Shown piece by piece: positions 51,149 through 60,264 of a DNA stretch of 64,000 nt. Every line of letters begins with the position of its first letter. Positions within the stretch are counted from its first letter, which is position 1. Source of the stretch: Polyangium jinanense (GTDB lineage Bacteria > Myxococcota > Polyangia > Polyangiales > Polyangiaceae). Location: assembly GCF_028435365.1 (NCBI RefSeq), contig NZ_JAGTJJ010000005.1, positions 310,001 to 374,000 of the forward strand. Reading direction: 5' to 3'. The notes under the pieces are model-generated. The model was not told the DNA's origin, did not search any database, and worked only from the letters and a program-made list of their open reading frames with translations. Position numbers and translations under genes: made by a program.

Positions 51149-51772
51149 ATGGCCATCACGTTCTATTTTTCGCCGTTCTCCAGCGCGGTTCGCACGCATT
51201 GGGCGCTCGAAGAGCTCGGCATCCCGTACGACGGGGTGCGGATGGATCTGAAGGCGGGTGAGCAGAAGAAGCCCGATTTCCTCAAGCTGAACCCGAACGG
51301 CAAGGTTCCGACGATCGTCGACGACGGAGTGCCGTATTTCGAGTCCGCGGCCATCAACATCTACCTCGGAGAGAAATACGGCGTCGCAAAGGGCCTCTGG
51401 CCGAAGGCCGGCACGCACGCGCACGGGCGCGCTATGTCGTGGACGGTATGGGCCGCCGCCTCGCTCCTCAATGCCGGGACGCGGGTCATGCACAATACGT
51501 CCCCGGAGGTCCCGGACGAGCAGAAGAATGCGGCGCAGGGGGAGAGCGCGCGCAAGGAGTTCGAAGGGCTGCTCGACCTGCTCGACGCGGAGCTCAAGGA
51601 CAAACCCTACCTGACCGGAGACGCGTTCACGCTCGCAGACGCGCTCCTCGCAGCCGATCTCTGGTGGTATCAGATGGTGATCGTGCCCTCGCTCGCGCGC
51701 TGGCCCCACGTCCAGGCGTGGACGGACCGCTGTAGGGAGCGGCCGGCGTTCAAGCGGATCTCGACCGGCTGA
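51149..51772 (+). CDS. Glutathione S-transferase family protein
   Basis: A 207-residue protein. GGGAGGT lies nine bases before ATG 51149. The thioredoxin-fold N-terminus (ITFYFSPFSSAVRTHWALEELGIPYDGVRMDLKAGEQKKPDFLKLNPNGKVPTIVDDG, then ESAAINIYLGEKYG) is followed by the helical GST C-terminal domain (LLDLLDAELKDKPYLTGDAFTLADALLAADLWWYQM). The Ser in FSPFSS is a candidate for activating glutathione. It should conjugate or reduce electrophilic compounds. Its last base is three bases from the end of a LysR fragment. Confidence 0.9.
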   Translation: MAITFYFSPFSSAVRTHWALEELGIPYDGVRMDLKAGEQKKPDFLKLNPNGKVPTIVDDGVPYFESAAINIYLGEKYGVAKGLWPKAGTHAHGRAMSWTVWAAASLLNAGTRVMHNTSPEVPDEQKNAAQGESARKEFEGLLDLLDAELKDKPYLTGDAFTLADALLAADLWWYQMVIVPSLARWPHVQAWTDRCRERPAFKRISTG

Positions 51773-51775
51773 ACG

Positions 51776-52075
51776 TCAGCGCGACCGATCCAGGACGGGC
51801 GCTCCGGTGCAGACCGGAGCGCCCGCCTGCACGGCCATCACGGCCGCGTCGACCTGCGCCAGAATCGCGCGCGCGTGCGCGAGCATCGTCTCCCCCGACG
51901 GCAAGAGGCGCACCCCGCGCGCAGTCCGCTCGAAGAGCGGGACGCCGAGTTCGTCCTCCAGGCTGCGGATCTGCCGGGTCAAGGGCGGCTGCGCAATCCG
52001 GAGGCGCGTCGCCGCGCGGGTCACGTTCCCTTCCTCGGCCACCGCCACGAAGTACTTGAGCTGCGCCAGGCTCAT
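51776..52075 (-). pseudogene. LysR-type regulator reduced to its DNA-binding domain
   Basis: Only 99 residues from ATG 52075. [75 protein letters not shown] is a complete LysR winged helix and linker helix. The effector domain (about 200 residues) is absent, since the frame stops 25 residues later after [14 protein letters not shown]. The end lies three bases from the stop of the convergent GST gene. A deletion after the hinge explains this. The remaining domain could still bind DNA, but it is more likely a remnant. It is also divergent from the map gene (106 bp). Confidence 0.7.
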
Positions 52076-52181
52076 GCCAAGATCGCTACCACGACTCGCG
52101 CCGGGATCCAAGCGCCCCGCGTGAGCCATATCGAAACGGTATTGGATCTCGCCCGCGAGCGCCAGCATCCTCGCCCGCACC

Positions 52182-52964
52182 ATGCCGTCCATCGAGATTC
52201 ATACGCCCCGTTCGGTCGAAGCCCTGCGCCTCGCAGGCCGCGCGGCCGCCGCGACCCTCGCGACCGTGGCCGCGCGCCTCGCCCCCGGCGTACGCGCCGA
52301 CCAGATCGATCAGTGGGTGCGAGAAGACACCGCGCGCCGCGGCGGACGTCCGAGCCAGCTCGGCTACCACGGCTTTCCCGCCTCGGTATGCGTGAGCCGC
52401 AACAACGTGGTGTGCCACGGCATCCCCACCGCGCGTGAGGTCCTCGCCGACGGGGACATCGTCAATGTCGACGTGACCACGGAGCTCGGCGGATATCACG
52501 GCGATACCTCGGCGACGTTTTTCATCGGCCGCCCGTCGCCGGAGGCGAGGCACGTCGTCGACGTCGCGCGCCGCTGCCGCGATGCGGGAATCGCAGAGGT
52601 CCGCGACGGCGCGCGGCTCGGCGATATCGGCGCGGCGATCGACGAGCTCGCGCGCAAAGAAGGATGCTCCGTGGTGCGTGAATACGGCGGGCACGGGATC
52701 GGCCGCTCCATGCACGCCGCGCCGCACGTGAGCCACGTCGGCCGGCGCGGCTCGGGCATCAGGCTGCGCGCGGGAATGGTCTTCACGATCGAGCCGATGG
52801 TGAACCTCGGGAGCGCGGAAGTGCGGCTGCTCGAGGACGAATGGACCGTGGTCACCGCGGACGGCTCGCTCTCGGCGCAATTCGAGCACACGGTGGTGGT
52901 GACCCGAAAAGGCTGCGAGATCCTCACGCGCGAACCGGAGATGGCCATGGCCGTCGCGCTTTGA
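52182..52964 (+). CDS. map: Methionine aminopeptidase, type I
   Basis: A 260-residue protein removing initiator Met from nascent chains. The metal and catalytic set is complete: [22 protein letters not shown] (His79-like), [20 protein letters not shown] (two Asp), GGHGIG (His), FTIEPM (Glu) and QFEHTVVVT (Glu). A short N-terminal extension lacks the zinc-finger region seen in larger forms. Myxobacteria often carry several copies; this one stands alone, convergent with the amidase gene. Confidence 0.93.
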   Translation: MPSIEIHTPRSVEALRLAGRAAAATLATVAARLAPGVRADQIDQWVREDTARRGGRPSQLGYHGFPASVCVSRNNVVCHGIPTAREVLADGDIVNVDVTTELGGYHGDTSATFFIGRPSPEARHVVDVARRCRDAGIAEVRDGARLGDIGAAIDELARKEGCSVVREYGGHGIGRSMHAAPHVSHVGRRGSGIRLRAGMVFTIEPMVNLGSAEVRLLEDEWTVVTADGSLSAQFEHTVVVTRKGCEILTREPEMAMAVAL

Positions 52965-52976
52965 TGTCCTCGGGGC

Positions 52977-54386
52977 TCAACGAGGGTCGATGGGGGTGAT
53001 TTGGCCGATTCGCTCCTCGATGGCCTGCGCCGCGTCCAGACAGAGGTCCTCTCGGTACATCGCGCCGATGATCTGCACGCCCTGGGGCATGCCGCCGAAA
53101 AGCCCCGCCGAGACCGCGACGGCAGGCACCCCGACGAAACTCGTAGCCGTGCAGAGCCGCATGCCGGACGTCACACGCGCATGTCCTTCCGGCCCGCTGG
53201 ATTCGAGGCCGGGCGCGACGGGCGGCTCGGTGAACACCGGTCCGAGCACGAGGGGGTATTCCAGGAAAAACCGCGCCCAATCTCGCTGGATACCGAGCCG
53301 CACGCTGGTGAGTCGCAGGTATCCGGCGAGATCGACGGGCTTCGACCTCTCCATGGACATTTCGATGTAGGGGAGGCTGCTCCTCGGGAGGATCGTTTTC
53401 AACATCGGCCAGATCAGGCTGAACTCCGTCATGATCATCTGCCCGTAGGCCGAGAGCGCGTCCTCGAGCCGCGGCACGTCCTGCACCTCGACGACGGGGT
53501 AACCCGCATCCTCGAGCGCGGCCGCCGCTCGCTCCACCGCCGCGCGAACGTCGCTATGTACACCCTTTCCACCGGGGTCTGCGACCACTGCGACCCGCGG
53601 AAAAGACGGTAGCGGAGGTCCGGCGAGGGGCACGGGGACCACGCGCGGATCACGCGCATCGGGGCCCGCCAGAATCTCGTAAACGGCGCGAAGATCACGG
53701 ACGGTTCTTGCAATCGGACCGTCGACCGGAATGAGCTGCGAGGCCAGCGTCGGGTCGTCGGGCCCGATGCGATGATCCGCGGGGAATCGTCCGTACGTCG
53801 GCTTCAAGCCGGCCACCCCGCAGAAAGCCGCCGGAATACGGATCGACCCGCCCGAATCGTTCCCGAGCCCGAGCGGCGCCATGCCAGAGGCCACGGCCGC
53901 CCCGTCGCCGCCGCTCGTTCCACCCGGCGTGCAGGCTCGGTCCCACGGGTTTCTGGTTTCGCCGAACAGCTCACTGCGGGTATGCATGCCGCCGATCGTC
54001 AGGTCCGGCAGGTTGGTGTGCGCAATGGGAATGGCACCGGCGGCTCGCAGTCGCGCGACGGGCGGCGCGTCGACGGTCGCCACGAGCTCACGGAAACGAG
54101 CAATGCCGTGGGTCGTCGCCACCCCTCCGATGGCGATGTTGTCCTTCACCGTGAACGGGACGCCGGCGAGGGGCCCCAAGGCCTCCCCTGCCGCCCGCCG
54201 CCGATCGAGCTCTGCGGCTTCCTTGCGTGCCCGATCGCCGAGGAGCTGGGTGATGGCGTTGATCGTCGGGTTCACCTCGGCGATCCGAAGGAGGTGACTC
54301 TCCACGATCTCGGCGGCGCTGACTTCGCCGCGCCTCACGGCAGCCGAAAGCTCGAGTGCGCTCCAACGGAAAAATGTTCCTTGCAC
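52977..54386 (-). CDS. Amidase-signature-family hydrolase
   Basis: About 469 residues from GTG 54386, chosen because GAGGA lies five bases upstream and both operators (54415-54465) then fall wholly upstream. ATGs at 54428 and 54461 lie within the operators. The catalytic triad of the amidase signature is present: Lys in PFTVKDNIA, cis-Ser in GGTSGGDGAAVASG and nucleophile Ser in GNDSGGSIRIPAAF, followed by CGVAGLKPTYGR. It should hydrolyse an amide such as an amino-acid, fatty-acid or xenobiotic amide. The paired TetR suggests substrate-responsive induction. Confidence 0.88.
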   Translation of the reverse strand: MQGTFFRWSALELSAAVRRGEVSAAEIVESHLLRIAEVNPTINAITQLLGDRARKEAAELDRRRAAGEALGPLAGVPFTVKDNIAIGGVATTHGIARFRELVATVDAPPVARLRAAGAIPIAHTNLPDLTIGGMHTRSELFGETRNPWDRACTPGGTSGGDGAAVASGMAPLGLGNDSGGSIRIPAAFCGVAGLKPTYGRFPADHRIGPDDPTLASQLIPVDGPIARTVRDLRAVYEILAGPDARDPRVVPVPLAGPPLPSFPRVAVVADPGGKGVHSDVRAAVERAAAALEDAGYPVVEVQDVPRLEDALSAYGQMIMTEFSLIWPMLKTILPRSSLPYIEMSMERSKPVDLAGYLRLTSVRLGIQRDWARFFLEYPLVLGPVFTEPPVAPGLESSGPEGHARVTSGMRLCTATSFVGVPAVAVSAGLFGGMPQGVQIIGAMYREDLCLDAAQAIEERIGQITPIDPR

Positions 54387-54414
54387 GATGTCCTCGCCGG
54401 CAGGTCCTTGGATC

Positions 54415-54430
54415 CGATGCGCTTGCATCG
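54415..54430. promoter_or_regulatory. TetR operator 1 in the amidase/TetR divergent region
   Basis: CGATGC-GCTT-GCATCG, a perfect 6-4-6 dyad, 28 bp upstream of the preferred amidase start. Its arms are identical to those of the second site at 54448-54463. Confidence 0.7.
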
Positions 54431-54445
54431 TATGCTTAGCGCGGA

Positions 54446-54465
54446 TCCGATGCATGTGCATCGGA
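54446..54465. promoter_or_regulatory. TetR operator 2 in the amidase/TetR divergent region
   Basis: A 9-2-9 dyad whose core is again CGATGC-N4-GCATCG (54448-54463). Its centre is 33 bp from that of operator 1, about three helical turns. It lies 28 bp before the TetR ATG at 54494. Two sites with identical arms strongly suggest that the TetR binds here. Confidence 0.72.
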
Positions 54466-54493
54466 AAAACGACCTGGGAGAGAACCAGCGGCC

Positions 54494-55090
54494 ATGCCGA
54501 AGCAAGTCGATCACGAGAGCCGGCGGCGACAGCTCGCCGATGCGGTCTGCACGCTCGCCCACGAGCGCGGCCTCGGGGGCGTCACTTTGCGCGACGTCGC
54601 AGAGCGGGCGGGGGTCTCGATGGGCGCGGTCCAGCGATGTTTTCCCACGCGGGACGAGATGCTCGTCTTCGCCCTGCAGTACGTGGGCGAACGTGTGACC
54701 GCTCGTGCCAGGGAGAGGCTCGCCTCGTCGCGCGCGCGAACGCCTCGGGCGAGGCTGACCCAGCTCGTGACCGAGGTGGCGCTCCTCGACGCAAAGCACC
54801 GAGCCGAGGCGGGCGTCTGGCTCGTGTTCGTGTCGCAAGCCGCGGTCACGCCACCATTGGCCGAGGTCATCCGGGAGAGCTACGCCGATCTCCACGGGCT
54901 GCTCGAGCGCCTCATCGGCGCGCTCGGTATCCCAGGCCTCGACCCCAGGACCGAGGCCCGCACCCTGCTCGCCCTCGCGGACGGCTTGACCACCCACGTG
55001 CTCATCGGCCACCTGTCGACGCGAGCCGCAATGGATGTGCTCGACAAACATCTCTCTCGATTTCGCGCTATGGCGGCAGACGAATGCTGA
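54494..55090 (+). CDS. TetR-family repressor of the amidase
   Basis: A 198-residue protein. The N-terminal HTH is RQLADAVCTLAHERGLGGVTLRDVAERAGVSMGAVQRCFPTRDEML. The helical ligand domain follows (AEVIRESYADLHGLLERLIGALG; EARTLLALADGLTTHVLIGH). The GGGAGAGAACCAGCGGCC leader gives a weak ribosome site. It faces the amidase across the two matching operators, so it should repress both divergent genes. Confidence 0.92.
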   Translation: MPKQVDHESRRRQLADAVCTLAHERGLGGVTLRDVAERAGVSMGAVQRCFPTRDEMLVFALQYVGERVTARARERLASSRARTPRARLTQLVTEVALLDAKHRAEAGVWLVFVSQAAVTPPLAEVIRESYADLHGLLERLIGALGIPGLDPRTEARTLLALADGLTTHVLIGHLSTRAAMDVLDKHLSRFRAMAADEC

Positions 55091-55105
55091 CAGCGGGCAT
55101 GCGAG

Positions 55106-55120
55106 GGCACCATGGGTGCC
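55106..55120 (+). terminator. Short hairpin after the TetR gene (weak terminator candidate)
   Basis: GGCACC-ATG-GGTGCC followed by TTT, 15 bp after the TetR stop at 55090. The stem is six base pairs and the T-run short, so termination would be partial at best. Confidence 0.25.
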
Positions 55121-55202
55121 TTTGGCACGGGGACTCTTGTCAAGCGAGCCCGAGCGCGGGATCATGGTCGCGTTCTTCACGCGAACCTGCCTGGGAGTGA
55201 CG

Positions 55203-56435
55203 ATGAAACGTGTTCATGCTCGCGGCCGCTCGAACCACGCAAACGGATGGCTGTTCGGCCTTTTCAGCGCTCTCACGCTCGCAGTTTCCTGCACGTCGGG
55301 CGACGGAGGCACAAGCACGGCCGGCGCTTCCTCGGGCCCGACCGGCAGCGGTGGCGGCGCGGGTGGCAGCCCGCTTTGCATTCCCGGCGCGCAGGTCTCG
55401 TGCGCGTGTCCGGGCGACACGCAGGGGGTGCAAGTATGCAATGCGCAGGGGAGCGGGTTCGAGCCGTGTCAATGTGGGACGGCCGGGAGCGGTGGGACCG
55501 GAGGCGCAGGCGGCACCGGCGGCGCAGGCGGTAGCGGCGGTACCGGTGGAAATGGCGGCGCGGGCGGCACCGGCGGAAATGGCGGCAGCGGGGGCGCTGG
55601 CGGCGCGGGCGGCACCGGCGGCGGGAGTGGCGGGACAGGCGGCGCTGGCGGCAATGGCGGAGGCGGCAGCGGGGGTGCAGGCGGCACCGGCGGAAATGGC
55701 GGCGCGGGCGGCAGCGGCGGCTCCGAAATGGACGCGGGGACCGTCGCGGCGTGCAAGATCCCGGGCTCCTGCCTGCTCACGATCCCCATTCAAACGCAGA
55801 CCGTGAACAGCTCCGGGGTCACGACCACCGTTTGTCCGGGCGGTCCCGATCCCCTGGCCTCACCGCCCCGCTGCATCCTGGAGGTCGAGGTCGGCTCCCT
55901 CTCGCTCGGATCGGGTACGGCGGGCGCCTGCGAGGCCGTGTCGCACGTCGGTGCGATCAAGATACGCGTCGCGAATCTGCCGATGAAATCGACGTTCGCC
56001 GGCTTCACGCAAAACTATACCGTGCAGGTCGGCGGGACCTGCGGCTCCCCTGCATGGGCGGACATCGGCGTGCAGATCGACGGCAATGCCGTCGCGTCCG
56101 AGGACGGTCAGATCCGTTTCGGGTGCGAGCCCGTCGCGGTCACCACGCTCGCCGTGAACAGCTCGCAGCTCGAGGATGCCGTGGAGATCTGCGGCGCGGG
56201 TGTGTCGGGTACGATCGCGAGCCTGGCGCTCAGCCTCATGACGTCGCAGCTCGTGAGCATGTCGGAGGACGCGCTCCGGGCGCTCGATCGCGGCCGCGCC
56301 TGCCTCGACCTCGCGAGCGGCGGCATGGCACCGCCGCCGGAGCCCTGCCTGCAAACCCCGTGCATGTCCGGCTTTGCTTGCGCGGGCGGCGATTGCGGCG
56401 CAGGGACCTGCACCTGCGGAACGTGCATGCCTTAA
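55203..56435 (+). CDS. Gly-rich-spacer surface lipoprotein with Cys-rich ends
   Basis: A 410-residue protein. GGGAG lies about five bases before ATG 55203. The leader ends in ALTLAVSC, a lipobox. A Cys cluster (CIPGAQVSCACPGDTQGVQVCNAQG, CQC) is followed by about 80 residues of Gly-Gly-Ala/Thr/Ser/Asn repeats encoded by near-repetitive DNA. The folded part (about 185-370) is beta-rich with conserved Cys and no known catalytic motif. The end (CLQTPCMSGFACAGGDCGAGTCTCGTCMP) is Cys-rich. The architecture is the common lineage pattern of a tethered surface protein on a long spacer. Confidence 0.82.
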   Translation: MKRVHARGRSNHANGWLFGLFSALTLAVSCTSGDGGTSTAGASSGPTGSGGGAGGSPLCIPGAQVSCACPGDTQGVQVCNAQGSGFEPCQCGTAGSGGTGGAGGTGGAGGSGGTGGNGGAGGTGGNGGSGGAGGAGGTGGGSGGTGGAGGNGGGGSGGAGGTGGNGGAGGSGGSEMDAGTVAACKIPGSCLLTIPIQTQTVNSSGVTTTVCPGGPDPLASPPRCILEVEVGSLSLGSGTAGACEAVSHVGAIKIRVANLPMKSTFAGFTQNYTVQVGGTCGSPAWADIGVQIDGNAVASEDGQIRFGCEPVAVTTLAVNSSQLEDAVEICGAGVSGTIASLALSLMTSQLVSMSEDALRALDRGRACLDLASGGMAPPPEPCLQTPCMSGFACAGGDCGAGTCTCGTCMP

Positions 56436-56489
56436 CCGCGCGCCTTTCGGCGCAGCGCCAGCGTGGACGCCGGCGCCCGCGATCGCTCT

Positions 56490-56822
56490 TCAGTTACACT
56501 GCTTCTGGAGCTGCTCGACGGCCGCGTTGCAGCCCTTGATGAGCCCGTCGCGCGTGGCCGGGTTCGCCGCGAGCGGCTTCCAGGCCTGGGCGCTCTGCTT
56601 CATCGCCGGCTCGAGCATGGGCTTGAGCTCGGGCTTCTTGCCCATGCATTCCGCGACCTTCTTGAAGTACGCGTCACACTCCGGGACGCCAATCGATTCC
56701 GCAGCCGGCGCCGCCGCGCCCGCGGCCTCCGTCGGCTTGGCCTCTGACTTCTCCTCTTTGCTGCAAGCGGCGGCAAGCAGCATCCCACCCATCATCACGA
56801 AGGCAACCGCGACTCTCTTCAT
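56490..56822 (-). CDS. Small lipoprotein with a helical domain
   Basis: A 110-residue protein: leader MKRVAVAFVMMGGMLLAAACSK (lipobox), Ala/Pro/Glu spacer, then a helical Cys-bearing domain (CDAYFKKVAECMGKKPELKPMLEPAMKQSAQAWKPLAANPATRDGLIKGCNAAVEQLQKQC). The four Cys residues could make two disulphides. No function is evident. It lies between the Gly-rich lipoprotein (convergent) and the catalase. Confidence 0.8.
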   Translation of the reverse strand: MKRVAVAFVMMGGMLLAAACSKEEKSEAKPTEAAGAAAPAAESIGVPECDAYFKKVAECMGKKPELKPMLEPAMKQSAQAWKPLAANPATRDGLIKGCNAAVEQLQKQCN

Positions 56823-56943
56823 CTCCGTCTCCGTCCTTTGTCGGCGCGCGCGCCGGGAGGCGGCATCCTGCCACAGACGCGCGCCAGGAACCGAAAAACC
56901 GGACGCGTTCGCGCGAAAAGCGCGGTTTCGGCGGCCCCGGACT

Positions 56944-59121
56944 TCAAGCCGGCACGGCCTCCTTCTCGCCGCGGTTCCAGTGCCTGTGCTGCGCGATGGC
57001 CTTCACGAAGTCCTGGATGAAGGTCGTGAGGTCGCTCGCGCCGCGCACGGTCACCACGCCATCGGCCTGGAAGGTTTGTCCTGCCGCCTGCGCGCTCGCC
57101 ACGGTCACGCCCTTGATGTTCGAGGCGAGGAGCAGCTCGACGCCCTCGCTCGTCGCGCCGATGGGTTTGTTGTGCCGGAATGCCTCGTTGATGAAATGGA
57201 TCGGGTCCCCGAGCTTCTTCATGGCCTCGACGCTCGCGGCTCCCCCGGGCACGAAGACCGCGTCGTAGAGAATGGATCCGACGTGGATGCTCGCCTGATC
57301 CACCTCGATGTCGCCGCCCTCCGCGGCCTCGATCGTGCCGAGCCGCGACGAGATGACGTGCACCTCGGCGCCCTCGGCGACGAGCGCATTGCGCACCGCC
57401 GAGAGCTCCGCGAGGCTCACGCCCTTCTCCGCGAGGATGGCGATCCGGCGCGTGCGAATCGAGTTCTTCACGGTGTTCTCCATGCTGAGCGTGGGCGACG
57501 CGTCCACCGTGCGCTTCGTCGTGAGCTTCTGTGCCACCGCTTGCGCGGCCTTCTTCACGGTCGCGCCCACGCCCGCATGCGCCGCGAGCCCGAGCCCCGC
57601 GGCGACGGCCTGGCCGAAGCCCGCGTCGACGCGCGTGAATCGCTCGACCATCCGCTGGCGGATGTCCTTGCTCTCGCACTTGCCGAGCTCGAAGACCGCC
57701 GCCTTCACGAGGTGCTCCTTCTCGGGCATCGACATGCTGTTCCAGAACAACGTCGCCTGGGTGAAATGGTCCCCGAAGCTCTCGCTACGCGCGCGCTGCT
57801 TCACGCCGGTGAGTTTTTCCGGGTAATGCGTGAACGCGCCCGCGCCGGGGCCCGCGACCATCGGACAGCCGCCACCGAGCGAGTTCGGCGTGTAATGCGC
57901 GCGCCCTGTGGGGATGCGGTGCTGGTGGAAGCCGTCCGTCTGGTGGTTGTCGACGCGCGCAACGGGCCGGTTGATCGGGATCTGGGCGAAATTCGGCCCC
58001 CCGAGCCGCGTGAGCTGCGTGTCGAGGTAGGAGAACAGGCGCGCGTGCATGAGCGGATCGTCCGTGAAATCGATGCCAGGCACGACGTTCTGCACGCAAA
58101 ACGCGACTTGCTCCGTCTCGGCGAAAAAGTTGTCGGGGTTCCTGTTCAAGACGAGCTTGCCCACGCGCCGCACGGGCACGAGCTCCTCGGGGACGATCTT
58201 CGTCGGGTCGAGCAGGTCGAAATCGAAGCTGTCCGCCTCGTCCTCCTCGATGATCTGAAGGCCGAGCTCGTATTCGGGATAGGCGCCCTTTTCGATGGCG
58301 TCCCAGAGATCACGCCGGTGGAAGTCGGGGTCTTTGCCGGCGATCTTCTGGGCCTCGTCCCAGACGAGCGAATGCACGCCGAGGAGCGGCTTCCAGTGGA
58401 ATTTGACGAATCGTGACTTGCCTTCCTCGTTGACGAGCCGGAACGTGTGGACGCCGAAGCCCTCCATCATGCGAAAGCTGCGCGGAATGGCGCGGTCCGA
58501 GAGGATCCACATCAGCATGTGTGTGGTCTCGGGGACGAGCGAAGCGAAATCCCAGAATGTGTCGTGCGCGGACGAGGCCTGTGGGATCTCGCGATCCGGC
58601 TCGGGTTTGACGGCATGAACCACGTCCGGGAACTTGATTCCATCCTGGATGAAGAAGACCGGGATGTTGTTGCCGACCAGGTCGAAATTGCCCTCCTCGG
58701 TATAGAACTTGACCGCGAATCCGCGCACGTCGCGGACCGTATCGGCGGAGCCGCGCGAGCCGACGACCGTGGAAAAACGCACGAAGACCGGCGTCTTCAC
58801 GGCAGGGTCCTTCAGGAATCGCGCGCGGGTGAGGTCCTTCAGGGACGCGTAGACCTGGAAATACCCGTGCGCGCCCGAGCCGCGGGCGTGGACCACGCGC
58901 TCGGGGATTCGCTCGTGATCGAATCGCGTGATCTTCTCGCGGAAGTGGAAGTCCTCGAGGAGCGTGGGCCCACGGGCGGAGACCTTGAGCGAATTGTCGG
59001 TGTCGTCGACGCGGATCCCCTGATCGGTTGTCAGGTGCGTACCGGTCGAATCCTTCCGTTCGGGTTCCAGATCGCGAATTTTGGCTTGCTCGTCGATCGA
59101 AGCGGTCTTGCTCTGCGCCAT
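56944..59121 (-). CDS. katE: Large-subunit (HPII-type) monofunctional catalase
   Basis: A 725-residue clade 2 catalase. The ATG at 59121 has AGGGAGG five bases upstream. The catalytic His is in [15 protein letters not shown] and the Asn in [16 protein letters not shown]; the haem Tyr lies in [17 protein letters not shown]. The C-terminal extension, from about 550, is the flavodoxin/DJ-1-like domain ([38 protein letters not shown]), typical of HPII. It converts hydrogen peroxide to water and oxygen, probably in stationary phase. It stands alone, with a 10-bp palindrome 136 bp upstream. Confidence 0.96.
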   Translation of the reverse strand: MAQSKTASIDEQAKIRDLEPERKDSTGTHLTTDQGIRVDDTDNSLKVSARGPTLLEDFHFREKITRFDHERIPERVVHARGSGAHGYFQVYASLKDLTRARFLKDPAVKTPVFVRFSTVVGSRGSADTVRDVRGFAVKFYTEEGNFDLVGNNIPVFFIQDGIKFPDVVHAVKPEPDREIPQASSAHDTFWDFASLVPETTHMLMWILSDRAIPRSFRMMEGFGVHTFRLVNEEGKSRFVKFHWKPLLGVHSLVWDEAQKIAGKDPDFHRRDLWDAIEKGAYPEYELGLQIIEEDEADSFDFDLLDPTKIVPEELVPVRRVGKLVLNRNPDNFFAETEQVAFCVQNVVPGIDFTDDPLMHARLFSYLDTQLTRLGGPNFAQIPINRPVARVDNHQTDGFHQHRIPTGRAHYTPNSLGGGCPMVAGPGAGAFTHYPEKLTGVKQRARSESFGDHFTQATLFWNSMSMPEKEHLVKAAVFELGKCESKDIRQRMVERFTRVDAGFGQAVAAGLGLAAHAGVGATVKKAAQAVAQKLTTKRTVDASPTLSMENTVKNSIRTRRIAILAEKGVSLAELSAVRNALVAEGAEVHVISSRLGTIEAAEGGDIEVDQASIHVGSILYDAVFVPGGAASVEAMKKLGDPIHFINEAFRHNKPIGATSEGVELLLASNIKGVTVASAQAAGQTFQADGVVTVRGASDLTTFIQDFVKAIAQHRHWNRGEKEAVPA

Positions 59122-59256
59122 CGTGCCCTCCCTGATTGCGGGCTCGACATGACACGGAATCAGCCGCCGGGCATGTTCGCTTGGTCGAAATCGTGAGCAC
59201 ATCGAAATTATGAAAGGAATGACGTTCGACCCGGGCGCGACGCGGACACGCTTGTA

Positions 59257-59266
59257 TGAACGTTCA
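59257..59266. promoter_or_regulatory. Palindrome upstream of the catalase gene
   Basis: TGAACGTTCA is a perfect 10-bp palindrome 136 bp upstream of the katE ATG. It may be a regulatory site for katE or belong to the remnant to its right. No regulator is coded next to it. The stretch 59122-59400 otherwise shows nothing that I can call a gene. Confidence 0.25.
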
Positions 59267-59429
59267 CATGACCGAGTTCGTGCCCAACGGATGTCCATGC
59301 GGCGGAATGTTGTAGAATCCGTGCTCGCTCGGCGGCGGTTTGCGCGGCGACACGTGGGCGACCTTCCTTCTTCGTCGTCGCCGGGCGGAGGAGGACACGT
59401 CGTATTTGACGACCGAGGGGAATCATATG

Positions 59430-60135
59430 CCCTCGGCCATTGCCGGGTGCGACGTGGATGACGACTGCCATCTGGATCTGGTCACGCTGGACGGCATGGG
59501 CCTCATGTCGTTCGGTTTCACGGTGAGCGGCGACGCAAGGCGCGTCGCCGTTTTCGATGGCCATCGATCGCGACGGCGACGGCGTACGTGCTGTACGACG
59601 ATGGTCACCTGTTTCGCGTGAGCACGGAGGACGCATCGTGCGAGAGCACGTCGTTCGTGCCGAAGACCGGGGCGTTCGGGCGATTCGGAATGGGTTTTTC
59701 GACCGACGGGTCGGACATCACGAAGGAGACGCTCTACGTGGCGGATTTCGGCGGCAGCGGGCTCGGGCGGATCGATCGCGACACGATGGAGCTCGAGACG
59801 CTCGGGTTTTACGACGCGCTCTCGACTCGGCCGAGCTCTCGGGCACGGGTGATGGGCACCTCTGGGGGTTTTTCACGACATCCCCGCCGATCGTCGCGGA
59901 GCTCGACCCGAAGACGTCCCACATCATCTCCCAGTCGTCGCAGCCGACCCTCGACATCGGCACGGCGTGGGCCTTCGCGTTCTGGGGAGGTGATTTCTAC
60001 CTGTTCACGTGTCCGGGCGTGGCCTCGCGCATCGATCGCTATCGCCCCAAGGACGGGACCACCGTGAACCTGAAGTCGAACATCGGCTTCCAGGTCGTCG
60101 GCGCGGGCGTCTCCACCTGCCGCGCCGCTCGAAGC
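59430..60135 (+). pseudogene. Frameshifted remnant of a secreted beta-propeller-like protein
   Basis: Coherent protein sequence continues only by switching frames. One frame gives AIAGCDVDDDCHLDLVTLDG near 59430-59530, an FG-GAP-like fragment. A second gives FSMAIDRDGDG at about 59550-59580. A third gives AYVLYDDGHLFRVSTEDASCESTSFVPKTGAFGRFGMGFSTD through LETLGFYDAL (about 59580-59818). The second frame then resumes with AELSGTGDGHLWGFFTTSP, AWAFAFWGGDFYLFTCPG and VVGAGVSTC to about 60130. This resembles a family of secreted propeller proteins common in myxobacteria. At least two frameshifts are needed, so it is a decayed gene or one with sequencing errors. Confidence 0.65.
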
Positions 60136-60202
60136 CCCGAAGCAGCACACAGTATCCTGGCACACTATTCTTCAAGAGCAGACAAACGTCGACTGACAGA
60201 TG

Positions 60203-60231
60203 TTGACTTTTGTCATCGCGTTGCTGATACT
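60203..60231 (+). promoter_or_regulatory. Sigma-70-like promoter with an overlapping dyad, upstream of the aldo/keto reductase
   Basis: TTGACT at 60203-60208 and GATACT at 60226-60231, 17 bp apart, are close to the -35 and -10 consensus. The dyad TGAC-TTTT-GTCA (60204-60215) overlaps the -35 box and could be the operator for the TetR encoded downstream. The reductase ATG at 60265 is 33 bp beyond the -10 box. Confidence 0.55.
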
Positions 60232-60264
60232 CCTGCTCGTTCAGGTTCGCGACAGGAGTCCATC

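Noticed and set aside
55490..55730. A second tract of near-repetitive GGC-rich DNA
   Set aside because: It encodes the Gly-rich spacer of the lipoprotein at 55203-56435. The repeats are irregular and in frame.
59210..59461. An 83-residue frame beginning just right of the catalase start
   Set aside because: Composition is Arg-rich without a domain, and it overlaps the propeller remnant in another frame. I see no gene in 59122-59400.
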